Counted from the first letter of the stretch, positions 39,925-49,699 are shown. The stretch is 64,000 bases of DNA from Stenotrophomonas maltophilia (GCA_009912235.1 WNDS01000004.1:372001-436000), one strand, 5' to 3'. Notes: generated by a model from the letters alone, not told the origin. Numbers and translations are program-made.

Positions 39925-41886
39925 TCAGGCCGCGCGCATGTCGATCCGCTGCAGCGCTTCGGCTGGTGCCTCCAGCCGCTGCGGCTGCAGCGAACGCGCG
40001 CCGTGCCAGTGCACGTGCCAGGCCTGGAACATCAGCACGTTCCACAGGTGGGTGTGCCACTTGCGCTCGCCGCCCAGGAACACCTCCCACAGCGCGCGCA
40101 CGCGCACGGCATCGAAGCAGCCCTGCTCGCGCAGCAGCTTCGGGTCCAGCAACGCTTCGGCCCAGTCGCGCAGCGGGCCGGCTAGCCATTTGGCAATCGG
40201 CGGGCCGAAGCCGCGCTTGGGGCGGCAGACCAGCGGGTCGGGCAGGTAGCGCGCCAGCAGGTGCTTGAGGATGCGCTTGTGCTCGCCATCGTGGTACTTT
40301 AGGTGCTGCGGTAGGCGCCAGGCCAGCCGCACCACGTCCATGTCCAGCAGCGGCGAGCGCGTTTCCACCCCACACGCCATGGCGGCACGGTCGACCTTCA
40401 CCAGGATGCCCTCGGCCAGGTCCATGCGGAAATCCAGCAGCTGGATGCGTGCCTCGGCCGGCATGCCCAGGTCGCGCTGGCCGAACACCGTGGCCGGCTC
40501 GCGCGCGCCGTTGACCACCCGTGCCGGGTCACGCCAGCGCGAAACACGCTGCAGGTAGTGGCCTTCGACATCGTCGGCGGACACCTCGGCCAGCAGCGCA
40601 CGCCAGCCGCCCAGCCGCGCCCGTTCGGCGTCCAGGTGGCGGCCGCTCTGCCGGGCCAGGCTGCGCACCCACTCCGGCAGGCCGCCGCACCAGCGCGCAT
40701 TGCGCAGCGCGCGGCCGTAGCTGGGGTGGCCGAAGAACAGTTCATCGCCGCCATCGCCGGTCAGCGCCACCGGCTTGCGCGCGCCCAGCAGCTGGCTGGC
40801 CAGCAGGGTCGGCACCTGCGAGGAATCGGCGAACGGCTCGCACCAGACCTGCGGCAGCCGGGTGAGCAGATCGCCGGCCTGGCGGGCATCGATGCGGTGC
40901 AGGTGGTGCTGCACGCCGAGGTGGCGCGCCACCTGCGAGGCCCACTCGCTCTCGTCGTGCCCCGGGTCGTCGAAGCCCACGGTCCAGGCCTCCACCGGCA
41001 CCGCCGACTGCGCCTGCATCATCGCCACCACCAGCGAAGAATCGGTGCCGCCGGACAGGAAGGCGCCACAGGCCAGCGGTGAATGCATGCGGCTGGCAAT
41101 GGCGCGCTGCAGAGCGGCCTCGAGCTGGTCGGTGGCCGTTTCCAGGTCCAGCGCCTGTGGCGGGCGGTCGTCCAGCGCCTGGCGCAGTTCGTGGCGCGGG
41201 CACCAGTAGAGGTGACCGCCCAGCGGGCCATCGGGCGGGCCGCCGGCGGCCAGGTCATCGGCATCCACCCGCAGCAGCGCACCGGCCACCAGCTTGTGCA
41301 CGCCGCGGTAGATGGTGTGCGGGGCCGGCACGTAGTCGTGGCGCAGCAGCAGGCTCAGCGCGTCCTGGTCGATGGCCGGATCGAACCCCGGGGAGGCCTG
41401 CAGCGCCTTCAGTTCCGAGCCGAACCGGAAGGTGCCCCCTTGGCAGGCGTAGTACAGCGGGCGCTCGCCGACCGGGTCGCGGGCCAGCCACAGGGCGCGC
41501 GCCTGGCGGTCCCACACCACCAGCGCGAAGGCGCCTTCGCAGGCCTGCACGGTACGCTCCACGCCCCAGGCCGCCACCGCCTGCAGCAGCACGACGGCAT
41601 CGCTGGCCAACCGTGGCACCTCGCCCAGCCGGGCCTGAAGCGCCGGCCGGTTGGACAGGCGGCCATCCAGGCCCAGCACGTAACGCCCGCAGGCCGAGCC
41701 CAGCGGCTGCAGCGGCGCGTCACCGGTGGCCCGGCAATGGCCCAGCACCAGGCCGGCACCGGCATCGGCCGAATAACCACTGCAGCCGCGCCCGCGCGAC
41801 TGCAGGGCGCGCAGCATCGGCGCCAACTGCAAGAGCAGCACCTCCTCACCCAGAGGCGCCCCCCACAGCCCCGCCAGCCCGCTCAC
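39925..41886 (-). CDS. asnB: asparagine-synthetase-like amidotransferase with Ser at the catalytic Cys position
   Basis: Two-domain protein of about 653 residues. The N-terminal class II glutaminase-like domain (residues 1-200) shows LGLDGRLSNRPALQARL and FALVVWDRQARALWLARDPVGERPLYY. The C-terminal synthetase domain has the pyrophosphate loop AFLSGGTDSSLVVAMM and DGGDELFFGH. The best start is a GTG at 41884-41886 after GGGGAG, giving MSGLAGLWG. Family members have MCG there, and that Cys is the glutaminase nucleophile. With Ser it may only use ammonia or have another role. The open frame extends to 42066 but the extra part is unlike the family. It diverges from the RstAB-like system, with a palindromic site midway. 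Confidence 0.88.
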   Translation of the reverse strand: MSGLAGLWGAPLGEEVLLLQLAPMLRALQSRGRGCSGYSADAGAGLVLGHCRATGDAPLQPLGSACGRYVLGLDGRLSNRPALQARLGEVPRLASDAVVLLQAVAAWGVERTVQACEGAFALVVWDRQARALWLARDPVGERPLYYACQGGTFRFGSELKALQASPGFDPAIDQDALSLLLRHDYVPAPHTIYRGVHKLVAGALLRVDADDLAAGGPPDGPLGGHLYWCPRHELRQALDDRPPQALDLETATDQLEAALQRAIASRMHSPLACGAFLSGGTDSSLVVAMMQAQSAVPVEAWTVGFDDPGHDESEWASQVARHLGVQHHLHRIDARQAGDLLTRLPQVWCEPFADSSQVPTLLASQLLGARKPVALTGDGGDELFFGHPSYGRALRNARWCGGLPEWVRSLARQSGRHLDAERARLGGWRALLAEVSADDVEGHYLQRVSRWRDPARVVNGAREPATVFGQRDLGMPAEARIQLLDFRMDLAEGILVKVDRAAMACGVETRSPLLDMDVVRLAWRLPQHLKYHDGEHKRILKHLLARYLPDPLVCRPKRGFGPPIAKWLAGPLRDWAEALLDPKLLREQGCFDAVRVRALWEVFLGGERKWHTHLWNVLMFQAWHVHWHGARSLQPQRLEAPAEALQRIDMRAA

Positions 41887-42213
41887 GGGCGGGCTCCCCG
41901 GGGCAGGAGGGGGGGCGCAGGGGCTCGTACGGGCGCGGACGGCAACATGGCAGGCTCCAGGATGGATGGTCCCATGTTCCCCCTGTGCCGCGCCGCTTTC
42001 AGTCGCATTGCTGTCAGCGCCGGTCACGATGATGTGTCGTTTGGTAACGTTACGTAACAGCGGCACCCGTCACACTCCGTGCAATCCCTTGGGAGCACTG
42101 GGCTGGGGCGCAAGCACGTGGCAACCCGGGCTGAACAAGGCCCCCCTGTTGGCCGGGCGGCGGCCACCCTGGGCTAGCATCGCCGCGGCCGCGTCACCGG
42201 AGGTTCCTTGAAA
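41887..42213. promoter_or_regulatory. divergent intergenic region with overlapping palindromes
   Basis: The 327-base gap between the asnB-like gene and the response regulator. GTAACGTTAC (42044-42053) and GTTACGTAAC (42049-42058) are two perfect 10-bp palindromes overlapping by five bases, almost exactly midway between the two starts (157 bases from each). A TAGCAT -10-like box lies near 42174. The GTTAC core resembles the end of the E. coli RstA box, so autoregulation and co-control of the asnB-like gene are possible. Confidence 0.45.
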
Positions 42214-42903
42214 ATGCTCGATATCGTGTTGGTCGAAGACGATGCCCGCCTGGGCACGATGGTCGCCGAATATTTGCAACGCCATGGCTACCAGGTCGCG
42301 CATGAGCGCTCGGGCGAGCGTGCGATCGAACGCATCCTGGCCGATCCCCCGGCGCTGGTACTGCTGGACGTGGGCCTGCCCGGCCAGGATGGCTTCGAAG
42401 TGTGTCGCCGGGTACGGCCGCACTACGACGGCATCATCTGCCTGCTGACCGCCCGTACCGACAACATCGACCAGGTGCTGGGGCTGGAGCTGGGCGCGGA
42501 CGACTACATCGGCAAGCCGATCGAACCGCGCGTGCTGCTGGCCCGCCTGCGCGCGCACCTGCGCCGCCACCGCCGCGAGGAGCCGCGCGACGGCGCCCTG
42601 CGCTTCGGTGAACTGTCCATCGACCCGTCCACCCGCAACGTGCACCTGCAGGAGCGGCTGCTGGACCTGACCACCGCCGAATTCGACCTGCTGCACCTGC
42701 TGGCGCGCAACGCCGGCCAGATCCTGGACCGCGACGCCCTGCTGCGTGGCCTGCGCGGCATCGCCTTCGACGGCCTGGACCGCTCCATCGACGCGCGCAT
42801 CTCGCGCCTGCGCCGCAAGCTGGGCGACAACCCCGAGCAGCCCGAGCGGATCAAGACCGTGCGCGGCCGCGGCTACCTGTTCAGCAGGTCGGCGTGGGGA
42901 TGA
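42214..42903 (+). CDS. OmpR-family response regulator (RstA-like)
   Basis: DNA-binding regulator of 229 residues. The receiver domain has the acidic pair LVEDD, the phospho-Asp in ALVLLDVGLPGQDGF near residue 52 and GADDYIGKPIEPR with the conserved Lys. The C-terminal winged helix ends RIKTVRGRGYLFSRSAWG. The ATG at 42214 follows CCGGAGG by ten bases; a TTG at 42208 is too close to that site. The stop overlaps the sensor kinase start (ATGA). The closest known pair in motifs is RstAB, but the signal is unknown. Intact, unlike the second response regulator at 45.6-46.3 kb. Confidence 0.92.
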   Translation: MLDIVLVEDDARLGTMVAEYLQRHGYQVAHERSGERAIERILADPPALVLLDVGLPGQDGFEVCRRVRPHYDGIICLLTARTDNIDQVLGLELGADDYIGKPIEPRVLLARLRAHLRRHRREEPRDGALRFGELSIDPSTRNVHLQERLLDLTTAEFDLLHLLARNAGQILDRDALLRGLRGIAFDGLDRSIDARISRLRRKLGDNPEQPERIKTVRGRGYLFSRSAWG

Positions 42904-44261
42904 GCAGGCAGGTTTCCATGCGTGGACATGCGTTCCATTTCCTGCGCTACGGCGTCGGCTTCCTGCTGGCGCACCTGCTGCTGATCGTGCTCGGGCTGTG
43001 GGTCTGGGACAGCCTGCTGGAAGACCGCACCGAGGCCAGCCTGCAGGCGGAGATGCGCAGCACCCACGCGCTGCTGCAGCGCCGCTTCGCTGCCACCCCG
43101 GTGCAGGCGTGGCCGGCGCTGTCCAAGCAGCTCGATTCCGAATTCGCCTATACGCTGAACGTGATGCCGCTGCGCGAGGCGCAGCAGCTGCTGCCCTCCC
43201 GCCAGCGCGCCAAGCTGGACCGCGGCCTGCTGCAGATCGACGTGGAGCACATGCGCAGCGTGCAGCGGCTGGGCGATAGCGACCAGGCCGTGGTGCTGGG
43301 CCCGCTGGTGGACTACCCGCTGCCGGATGAAAGCTGGCAGGACAGCGATGTGTCCGGGGTGGCCATCGTGCTGCTGATCCTGATGATCGCCGTGGCGCTG
43401 CCGATGTACGTGATGGTCTACCGGCTGTGGCGCGATGTCTCGCAGCTGGCGCAGACCGCGCGCAGCATGCGCGATGGCCAGCTGGACAGCCGCGCCCCGC
43501 GTGCCGGTACTGCGCTGGTGCGGCCGCTGGCCAACGCCTTCAACCACATGGCCGAACAGCTGCAGCAGCTGCTGGAAAGCCAGCGCGTGCTGGCCCAGGC
43601 GGTGGCCCATGAAGTGCGCACGCCGCTGGCGCGGATGCGCTTCGGCCTGGCCAAGCTGGAGGAAGCCGGGGTGGATGACGCCCAGGCCGCCGCCGTGGAT
43701 GGTCTGCGCATCGATGTGGACCGCCTGCAGCACCTGACCGATGCCGGCGTGGAATATGCCGCACTGGGCCGCTACCAGCAGATCACCCGCCAGCGCGTGC
43801 AGCTGTCCACGGTGGTGCGTGGCGTGCTGGCGCAGTTCGAACCGCTGCCGCTGCCGGTGCAGCAGCTGCTGCCCGCCGGCACGCTGGTGAACGTCAACCT
43901 GCAGATGCTGGAGCTGGCCCTGCGCAACCTGCTGGCCAATGCGCTGCGCTATGCGCGCGCGCAGATACGCATCGTGGCGGCGCTGAATGACGGTGCGCTG
44001 TGCCTACAGGTCGAGGACGACGGCCCGGGCATTGCCGTCGAACACCGCCTGCAGGTATTCCAGCCCTATGTGCGGCTGGACGTGGCCAGCCCGGGCTTCG
44101 GCCTGGGCCTGGCGCTGGTGCAGGTGGTGGCCGACAAGCACGGCGGCAGCGTGGACGTGCTGGATTCACGGCTGGGCGGGGCCTGCGTGCGGCTGGTGCT
44201 GCCGCTGGCCGACGCCGCGCCCGAGCGCCATGGCAGCGAGGGCTGCGACGCGGCCGTCTGA
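42900..44261 (+). CDS. sensor histidine kinase (RstB-like)
   Basis: Inner-membrane kinase of 453 residues. The first membrane helix is near residue 15 (YGVGFLLAHLLLIVLGLWVW), followed by a periplasmic sensor of about 130 residues. The second helix is near residue 160 (VAIVLLILMIAVALPMYVMV), then a HAMP domain. The phospho-acceptor box is QAVAHEVRTPLARMRFG, the N box is LRNLLANALRYA, and the G boxes are EDDGPGIA and GFGLGLALVQVVADKHGG. The ATG at 42900 overlaps the regulator stop as ATGA, so both are made from one message. It ends 26 bases before the converging second kinase remnant. Confidence 0.92.
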   Translation: MSRQVSMRGHAFHFLRYGVGFLLAHLLLIVLGLWVWDSLLEDRTEASLQAEMRSTHALLQRRFAATPVQAWPALSKQLDSEFAYTLNVMPLREAQQLLPSRQRAKLDRGLLQIDVEHMRSVQRLGDSDQAVVLGPLVDYPLPDESWQDSDVSGVAIVLLILMIAVALPMYVMVYRLWRDVSQLAQTARSMRDGQLDSRAPRAGTALVRPLANAFNHMAEQLQQLLESQRVLAQAVAHEVRTPLARMRFGLAKLEEAGVDDAQAAAVDGLRIDVDRLQHLTDAGVEYAALGRYQQITRQRVQLSTVVRGVLAQFEPLPLPVQQLLPAGTLVNVNLQMLELALRNLLANALRYARAQIRIVAALNDGALCLQVEDDGPGIAVEHRLQVFQPYVRLDVASPGFGLGLALVQVVADKHGGSVDVLDSRLGGACVRLVLPLADAAPERHGSEGCDAAV

Positions 44262-44286
44262 GCTATCGCCGGCGCGCGGTAGAGGT

Positions 44287-45622
44287 TCAGTCCTGGGCGT
44301 CGGCCGCCGCGTCGGCACGCGGCAGTTCAAACACGAACAGCGCGCCCTGCGGGCTGTCCAGCAGGTCGATGCGGCGCCCGTGCAGCTGCACGATGCGCTG
44401 CACGATCAGCAGGCCCAGGCCACCGTTGTCGCCACGCCGTGCGCCCAGTGCCGCCGGCGCCTGGAACAGCTGCGCGCGCAGTGCCGGGGCCACGCCGGGG
44501 CCATCGTCGGCCGCGCTGATGCCCACGCGCCTGCGCGGCCAGTTCGAATTTCTGCAGCACGTCCTGCAGCAGTTCGGGCAGCGCGAAGGTTTCCCATTCC
44601 AGCCGCACGCCGCCGTGTTCCAGCCGCGCCAGTTCAAACAGCGCACGCGCCAGCCCACCCACCTTGCTGCTCTGCGCCAGTGCGATGGACAGGTAACGGC
44701 GGCGGTCCTCCGCTGACTGGCTGGCATCCTTCAGCGCCAGAGTTTCCAGGTAGCCATGCAGCGACGATAGCGGCGTGCGCAGGTCGTGGGAGATGTTGGC
44801 CACCAGCTCGCGCCGCTGCAGGTCCTGCTGGCGCAGCTGCTGCCACTGCTCGCCCAGGCGGTGCGCCATCTGCGCGTGCGCATGCTCAAGGATGGCCAGC
44901 TCGCCGCGCTCGTGCGCCGGCAATGCCGGCGGTGGTGGCAACGGTGCGGGCGCATCGATATCGAAGGCCTGGATGCGGCGGGTCAGCTGGCGCAGCGGGC
45001 GGGTGACCCAGTAGAATGCGGCCAGCCCGGCCAGCAGGCCCAGCGTGCCCGCCAGCACCACCGACCACAGCGTGGTGCGCCACTGGCTGCCGGCGGCCAG
45101 GTCATCGGACAGCATCTGCCGGTGTTCGCCCACCAGCACCACGTACACATAGCCGCCCGGCTGCCCCTGCACCATCAGCGGCGCCACGCTGAACACCTTG
45201 CGCCCGCTGCTGCTGCGCGGGTCATCACCGAGGATCGGCAACGACGCACCGGACAGCAGCGCGCGCAGCGGTGCCAGGTCCACGCGGTCGCGCTTGAGGT
45301 GGTCGCTGGGCGCATCGTGGCCGAGGATGCGGCCCTCATCGTCCAACAGGTAGACCTCCACGCTGGGGTTGACCGCCATCAGCTGGCCGAACAGCGCGCG
45401 CACTTCGGCATCGCGCATGCCGCTGGTGTCCATCAGTTCGCTGCGCTGGGCGATGTGTTCGGCCAGGCCAAGCGACAGCCGCTGCACCACTTCCTGTTCG
45501 TGCCGCAGGTCGGTGCGCATCTGCACCGCCAGCAGCGCCATGCAGCACAGCAGCAGCAGCGCGCAGAACACCGCCGCCAGCTTCTGCCGCAGGCTCAGCC
45601 GCACCAGGTTCATGCCGATCAT
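44287..45622 (-). pseudogene. sensor histidine kinase with internal deletion and frameshift
   Basis: The N-terminus is normal: MIGMNLVRLSLRQKLAAVFC, a membrane helix, a periplasmic part, a second helix (TLWSVVLAGTLGLLAGLAAF), HAMP and the His box VANISHDLRTPLSSLHGYLE. Near 44525-44535 the frame jumps from KFELAAQAR straight to VGISAADDGPGVAP. About 50 residues that should hold the ATP-binding N box are missing and the frame has shifted. The rest (GLGLLIVQRIVQLHGRRIDL) reaches a stop at 44287. Without the N box the kinase cannot bind ATP. Its ATG overlaps the stop of the upstream regulator (ATGA), itself broken. Confidence 0.85.
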
Positions 45623-46338
45623 GGCGCCGCCCCGGCCGGGTCCACCAGCTTGTAGCCGCGGCCTCACACGGTCAGCAGCCGGCGCGGGTTGCCCGGGTCG
45701 GTTTCAATCTTGCTGCGCAGGCGGTTGATGTGGGTGTTCACCGTGTGCTCGTAGCCATCGTGCTGGTAGCCCCAGACCTGGTTGAGCAGTTCCATGCGCG
45801 CGAACACCTGGTCGGGGTGGCGGGCGAAGAACAGCAGCAGGTCGAATTCGCGCGGGGTCAGTTCCAGCAGGCTGCCCTCGACGCTGGCGGTGCGCGCCAG
45901 CGGGTCCAGCTGCAGGCCGCCCACTTCGATGGCACCGGCATCGAGCCGCGCGTTCTGCGCCATCGCCTCGGCACGGCGCAGCAACGCGCGCACGCGCGCC
46001 ACCAGTTCGGACATCGAGAACGGTTTGGCCAGGTAGTCGTCAGCGCCCAGTTCCAGGCCGACGATACACTGGGTTTCACTGCCGCGCGCGCTGATGATGA
46101 TCGGCACGTAGCGGGTCATCGCCCGCGCCCGCTTGCAGATCTGCAGGCCGTCCACGCCGGGCAGCATCACATCCAGCACCAGCGCATCCCATAGCCCGTC
46201 CTGCTCCAGCTGCTGCAGGCCGCCATCGCCGGTGGCCGCGTGCTGCACCGCATAGCCTTCGTCGGCCAGGTGCAGGCGCAGCAGGTCGGCGATGTGGGCA
46301 TCGTCCTCGACGATCAGGACTCGCTTAACGGCAGGCAT
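45619..46338 (-). pseudogene. OmpR-family response regulator with late nonsense codon
   Basis: Receiver domain with LIVEDDAHIADLL, phospho-Asp in DALVLDVMLPGVDGL and GADDYLAKPFSMSEL, then a winged-helix domain (LLELTPREFDLLLFFARHPD, EHTVNTHINRLRSKIE). A TGA at 45664-45666 follows PRRLLTV, where the family has Arg before GRGYKLV; it removes the last 15 residues including the wing that contacts DNA. The frame otherwise continues to a stop at 45619 that overlaps the kinase start. The gene is divergent from msrB with 144 bases between, so it was probably the regulator of the Msr operon. Confidence 0.85.
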
Positions 46339-46482
46339 GGATGCTCGTCAGGCAACGGAAGGGTGGCCGCCATTGTTGTCCAGCGCGCGCCGGGATGTAT
46401 CACGGAAAATTCAACTGACCGTGAGGATTCGTTGATCGGCACCGGCGCAGCATGGCCACGTCACCCCTTCCCGGAGCCAGTC

Positions 46483-47040
46483 ATGTCCCTTACCCGTCGC
46501 CACCTGCTGGGCCTGGGCGGCATGGCGTGCGCCGCTGGCCTGGTCGGCCTGGCCGCCTGCAGCCGCGCCGCACCCGCCGCCGCACAGACCCGCCCGCAAC
46601 GCAGTTTCGAAGTGACCCGCAGCGATGCCGAGTGGCGCCGCCAGCTGAGCCCGGCGCAGTACGCCGTACTGCGCCAGCAGGCCACCGAGCGCCCCTACAG
46701 CAGCCCGCTGAACAAGGAACACCGGCGCGGCACGTTCAGCTGCGCCGGCTGTGGCCTGCCGGTGTTCTCCTCCTCCACCAAGTTCGAAAGCGGCACCGGC
46801 TGGCCCAGCTTCTGGGCACCGCTGCACGATGCGGTGGGCGAAGACCGCGACGCCACCTTCGGCATGGTGCGGGTGGAAGTGCACTGCCGCCGCTGTGGCG
46901 GGCACCTGGGCCACGTCTTCGCCGATGGCCCGCGCCCCACCGGGCTGCGCTACTGCATGAACGGTGCGGCGCTGGCCTTCGAACCGGCCCCGGCCAAGGA
47001 CGATGGCGCCGGCGGCTGGCGGGTGCCGGCCAGCGGGTAA
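46483..47040 (+). CDS. msrB: peptide-methionine (R)-S-oxide reductase, Tat-exported lipoprotein type
   Basis: Repairs methionine-R-sulfoxide in envelope proteins. From the ATG at 46483 it has 185 residues. The start SLTRRHLLGLGGMACAAGL carries a twin-arginine motif, and LAAC (about residues 24-27) looks like a lipobox, so export by Tat and anchoring are likely. Two zinc Cys pairs are present (CAGCGLPVF and CRRCGGHLGH). The catalytic Cys is in GLRYCMNGAALAF. It is the first gene of a plus-strand set with a DipZ-like reductant supply and msrA. The upstream part of the long open frame (from 46240) has no signal features. Confidence 0.93.
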   Translation: MSLTRRHLLGLGGMACAAGLVGLAACSRAAPAAAQTRPQRSFEVTRSDAEWRRQLSPAQYAVLRQQATERPYSSPLNKEHRRGTFSCAGCGLPVFSSSTKFESGTGWPSFWAPLHDAVGEDRDATFGMVRVEVHCRRCGGHLGHVFADGPRPTGLRYCMNGAALAFEPAPAKDDGAGGWRVPASG

Positions 47041-47147
47041 GCCCGTGGCCTTGCAGTAGCCGTTGCCGTTGTTTCCGCTGGGCGCGCCCGGCGTTGCGGG
47101 GCACCGGGTTCCCCCCGGCCCTCCCTTTCCCCTTCTGGAGCCAGACC

Positions 47148-48914
47148 ATGCTGTTGCTGCTGCTCGCCTACCTGGGCGGTGTGTTGACCCTGCTCAGCCC
47201 GTGCATCCTGCCGGTGCTGCCGTTCGTGTTCGCACGCGCCGACCGCCCGTTCCTGCGCAGCACCCTGCCGCTGCTGCTGGGCATGGCCATCACCTTCACC
47301 GTGGTGGCCAGCCTGGCGGCCGTGGGCAGCCAGTGGGTGGCGCAGGCCAACCAGGTGGGCCGCTGGGTGGCGCTGGTGCTGATGGCACTGTTTGCGCTGG
47401 CCCTGCTCTGGCCCACGCTGGCCGACCACCTGCTGGCGCCGTTCCAGCGCATCGGTGCCCGGCTCAGCGCGCGCGCCGATGCCGCCGACGCCGCAGGCCG
47501 TGGCGGCGCCGGCACCTCGCTGCTGATCGGCATTGCCACCGGCCTGCTGTGGGCGCCGTGCGCCGGCCCGATCCTGGGCCTGGTGCTGACCGGCGCCGCA
47601 CTGAACGGCGCCAGCGCCGGCACCAGCGGCCTGCTGCTGGCTTATGCACTGGGCGCGATGACCGCGCTGGCGTTGGCGATCTGGGTGGGTGGCCGCGTGT
47701 ACCGCGTGCTGCAGTCGCAGCTGGGCCTGGGCAACGTGGTGCGCCGCGTGCTGGGCGTGGCCGCGCTGCTGGCCGTAGTGGCCATCGGCATGGGCTGGGA
47801 CACCGGCCTGCTGACCCGGCTGTCCACCGTCAGCACCGCCCGCCTGGAACAGGGCCTGATCGACGCCGTGCCCGGCGCACAGCCGGCAGCGGCGGCGATG
47901 GGGATGCGTACCGATGCGTCCGGCCCGGACACGCTGCTGCCGGTGGAAGGCACCCTGCCGCCGCTGGACGGTGCCACCGGCTGGCTCAATAGCCCGCCGC
48001 TGACCCGTGAGTAGCTGCGCGGCAAGGTGGTGGTGATCGATTTCTGGACCTATTCCTGCATCAACTGCCTGCGCGCCATGCCGTTCGTGCACGAATGGGA
48101 GCGCCGCTACCGCGACCACGGCCTGGTGGTGATCGGCGTGCACACGCCGGAATTCGCCTTCGAGCGCGACCCGCGCAACGTGATGAAGGCCGCCGCGCAG
48201 CTGAAGGTGCAGTACCCGGTGGCGCTGGACAACCAGTACGCCATCTGGCGCGCGTTCAACAACCACTACTGGCCGGCGCAGTACTTCGTCGATGCCAACG
48301 GCCAGGTGCGCGCGCACCAGTTCGGCGAGGGCAACTATGCACAGTCCGAACAGGTGATCCGCCGCCTGCTGACCGAGGCTGGCCAGCGCGACCTGCCGCC
48401 GCCGGCCGACCCGGCCGACGAAGCGCTGCAGGGCGTGGCCGTGCAGGCCGACATGGGCAACCTGCAATCGCCGGCAACCTACCTGGGCCACGCGCGCGCC
48501 GAACAGTTCGCTTCGCCGGGCGGGCAGCGCGCCGATGCGCCGTTCGACTACACGCTGCCGGGCACGCTGACACTGAACCAGTGGGGCCTGCAGGGCCGCT
48601 GGACGGTGGACGATGAGTCCGCGCAGCTGCAGCAGGCCGGGGGCCGCATCGGCTTCCAGTTCCACGCCCGCGACCTGCACCTGGTGCTGGCGCCGAAGGC
48701 CGATGGCAACCCCGTGCGCTTCCGCGTGTGGCTGGACGGCAAGCCGCTGCCGGCCAGCGATGCCGGCAGTGATGTCGGCGCCGACGGCACTGGCTGCGTG
48801 GACGAACACCGCCTGTACCAGCTGGTGCGCTAGCGCGGCAGTGTCGGCAGCCACCGCTTCGAGATCGAATTCCTCGACGGCGGCGTGCAGGCCTACGCCT
48901 TCACCTTCGGTTGA
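47148..48914 (+). pseudogene. DipZ-like CcdA-thioredoxin fusion, two in-frame stops
   Basis: Would pass electrons across the inner membrane to MsrA and MsrB. About 588 residues read through. Residues 1-240 form a CcdA membrane domain with the paired Cys in TLLSPCILPVLPF and LLWAPCAGPILGL. Residues about 290-430 form a thioredoxin domain with VIDFWTYSCINCLRAM (CxxC). The C-terminal 150 residues form the DipZ beta-sandwich (FDYTLPGTLTLNQWGLQGRW). TAG at 48012-48014 falls just before the thioredoxin domain (PPLTRE-stop-LRGKVV, Gln expected), and TAG at 48831-48833 near the C-terminus (YQLVR-stop-RGSVGS). Only the CcdA half would be made. It lies 107 bases after msrB and 14 before msrA. Confidence 0.87.
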
Positions 48915-48928
48915 ACCGGGAGACGCTG

Positions 48929-49666
48929 ATGAAACTGGCATTCGAACAAGGCACTGCCGCCGGCGTGGCCGGCCTGGTAGCGACGGCGCTGGTGGCCGGC
49001 GTGCTGCTGGTCGACCACGGCGCGATGCCCGCACCGGCCGAGCCCGCCGCGCAGGTGCAGGCGCCGCCGGCACCGGCCGGCGATGCCGCCTACCGCGATA
49101 CGCGTACCCAGGCCAGCGTGGTGTTTGCCGGCGGCTGCTTCTGGGGCGTGCAGGGCGTGTTCCAGCACGTCAAGGGCGTGAGCAACGCGGTGTCCGGCTA
49201 CATCGGCGGCAGCGGCAGCGATGCGCGCTATGAACGGGTCAGCACCGGCAGCACCGGCCATGCCGAGGCGGTGAAGGTCGACTACGACCCGCGCCAGGTG
49301 AGCTATGGGCAGCTGATGCAGGTGTTCTTCTCGGTGGTGCACGACCCCGCCCAGCTCAACCGCCAGGGCCCGGACCGCGGCAGCCAGTACCGCTCGGCCA
49401 TCTACAGCGATGATGCGCGCGAGCAGCTGGCCAGCCGCACTTACATCGGCCAGCTCACCCAGGCCGGCAGCTACCGCGCGCCGGTGGTGACCGAACTGGG
49501 CAGCGGCAAGCGCTTCTACGCTGCCGAAAGCTACCACCAGAACTACATGGCACGCTTCCCGGAAGCGGCCTACATCCGCTACTACGATGCGCCCAAGCTG
49601 GCCGCACTGCGCAACCAGTTCCCGCAGCTCTACCGCAGCGAGCCGATGCTGGTGCCGATGCGCTGA
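48929..49666 (+). CDS. msrA: peptide-methionine (S)-S-oxide reductase, membrane-anchored
   Basis: Repairs methionine-S-sulfoxide. From the ATG at 48929 it has 245 residues. An N-terminal helix (GVAGLVATALVAGVLLVD) anchors or exports it, then a Pro/Ala linker. The MsrA domain starts about residue 60 with the catalytic motif VVFAGGCFWGVQGVFQHVKG. GYIGGSGSDARYERVSTGSTGHAEAV and the late FYAAESYHQNYMARFPEA follow. It completes a periplasmic Msr set, but the reductant-supplying neighbour is interrupted. A hairpin follows about 40 bases after the stop. Confidence 0.93.
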   Translation: MKLAFEQGTAAGVAGLVATALVAGVLLVDHGAMPAPAEPAAQVQAPPAPAGDAAYRDTRTQASVVFAGGCFWGVQGVFQHVKGVSNAVSGYIGGSGSDARYERVSTGSTGHAEAVKVDYDPRQVSYGQLMQVFFSVVHDPAQLNRQGPDRGSQYRSAIYSDDAREQLASRTYIGQLTQAGSYRAPVVTELGSGKRFYAAESYHQNYMARFPEAAYIRYYDAPKLAALRNQFPQLYRSEPMLVPMR

Positions 49667-49699
49667 GGCCATCGCCGGCCGCCCGGCAGGTCACCGGGA

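Noticed and set aside
46950..49073. Minus-strand open frame of 707 codons
   Set aside because: Antisense shadow of the dipZ-like and msrA genes, with low-complexity Gln/Arg/Ala composition and no recognisable motif.
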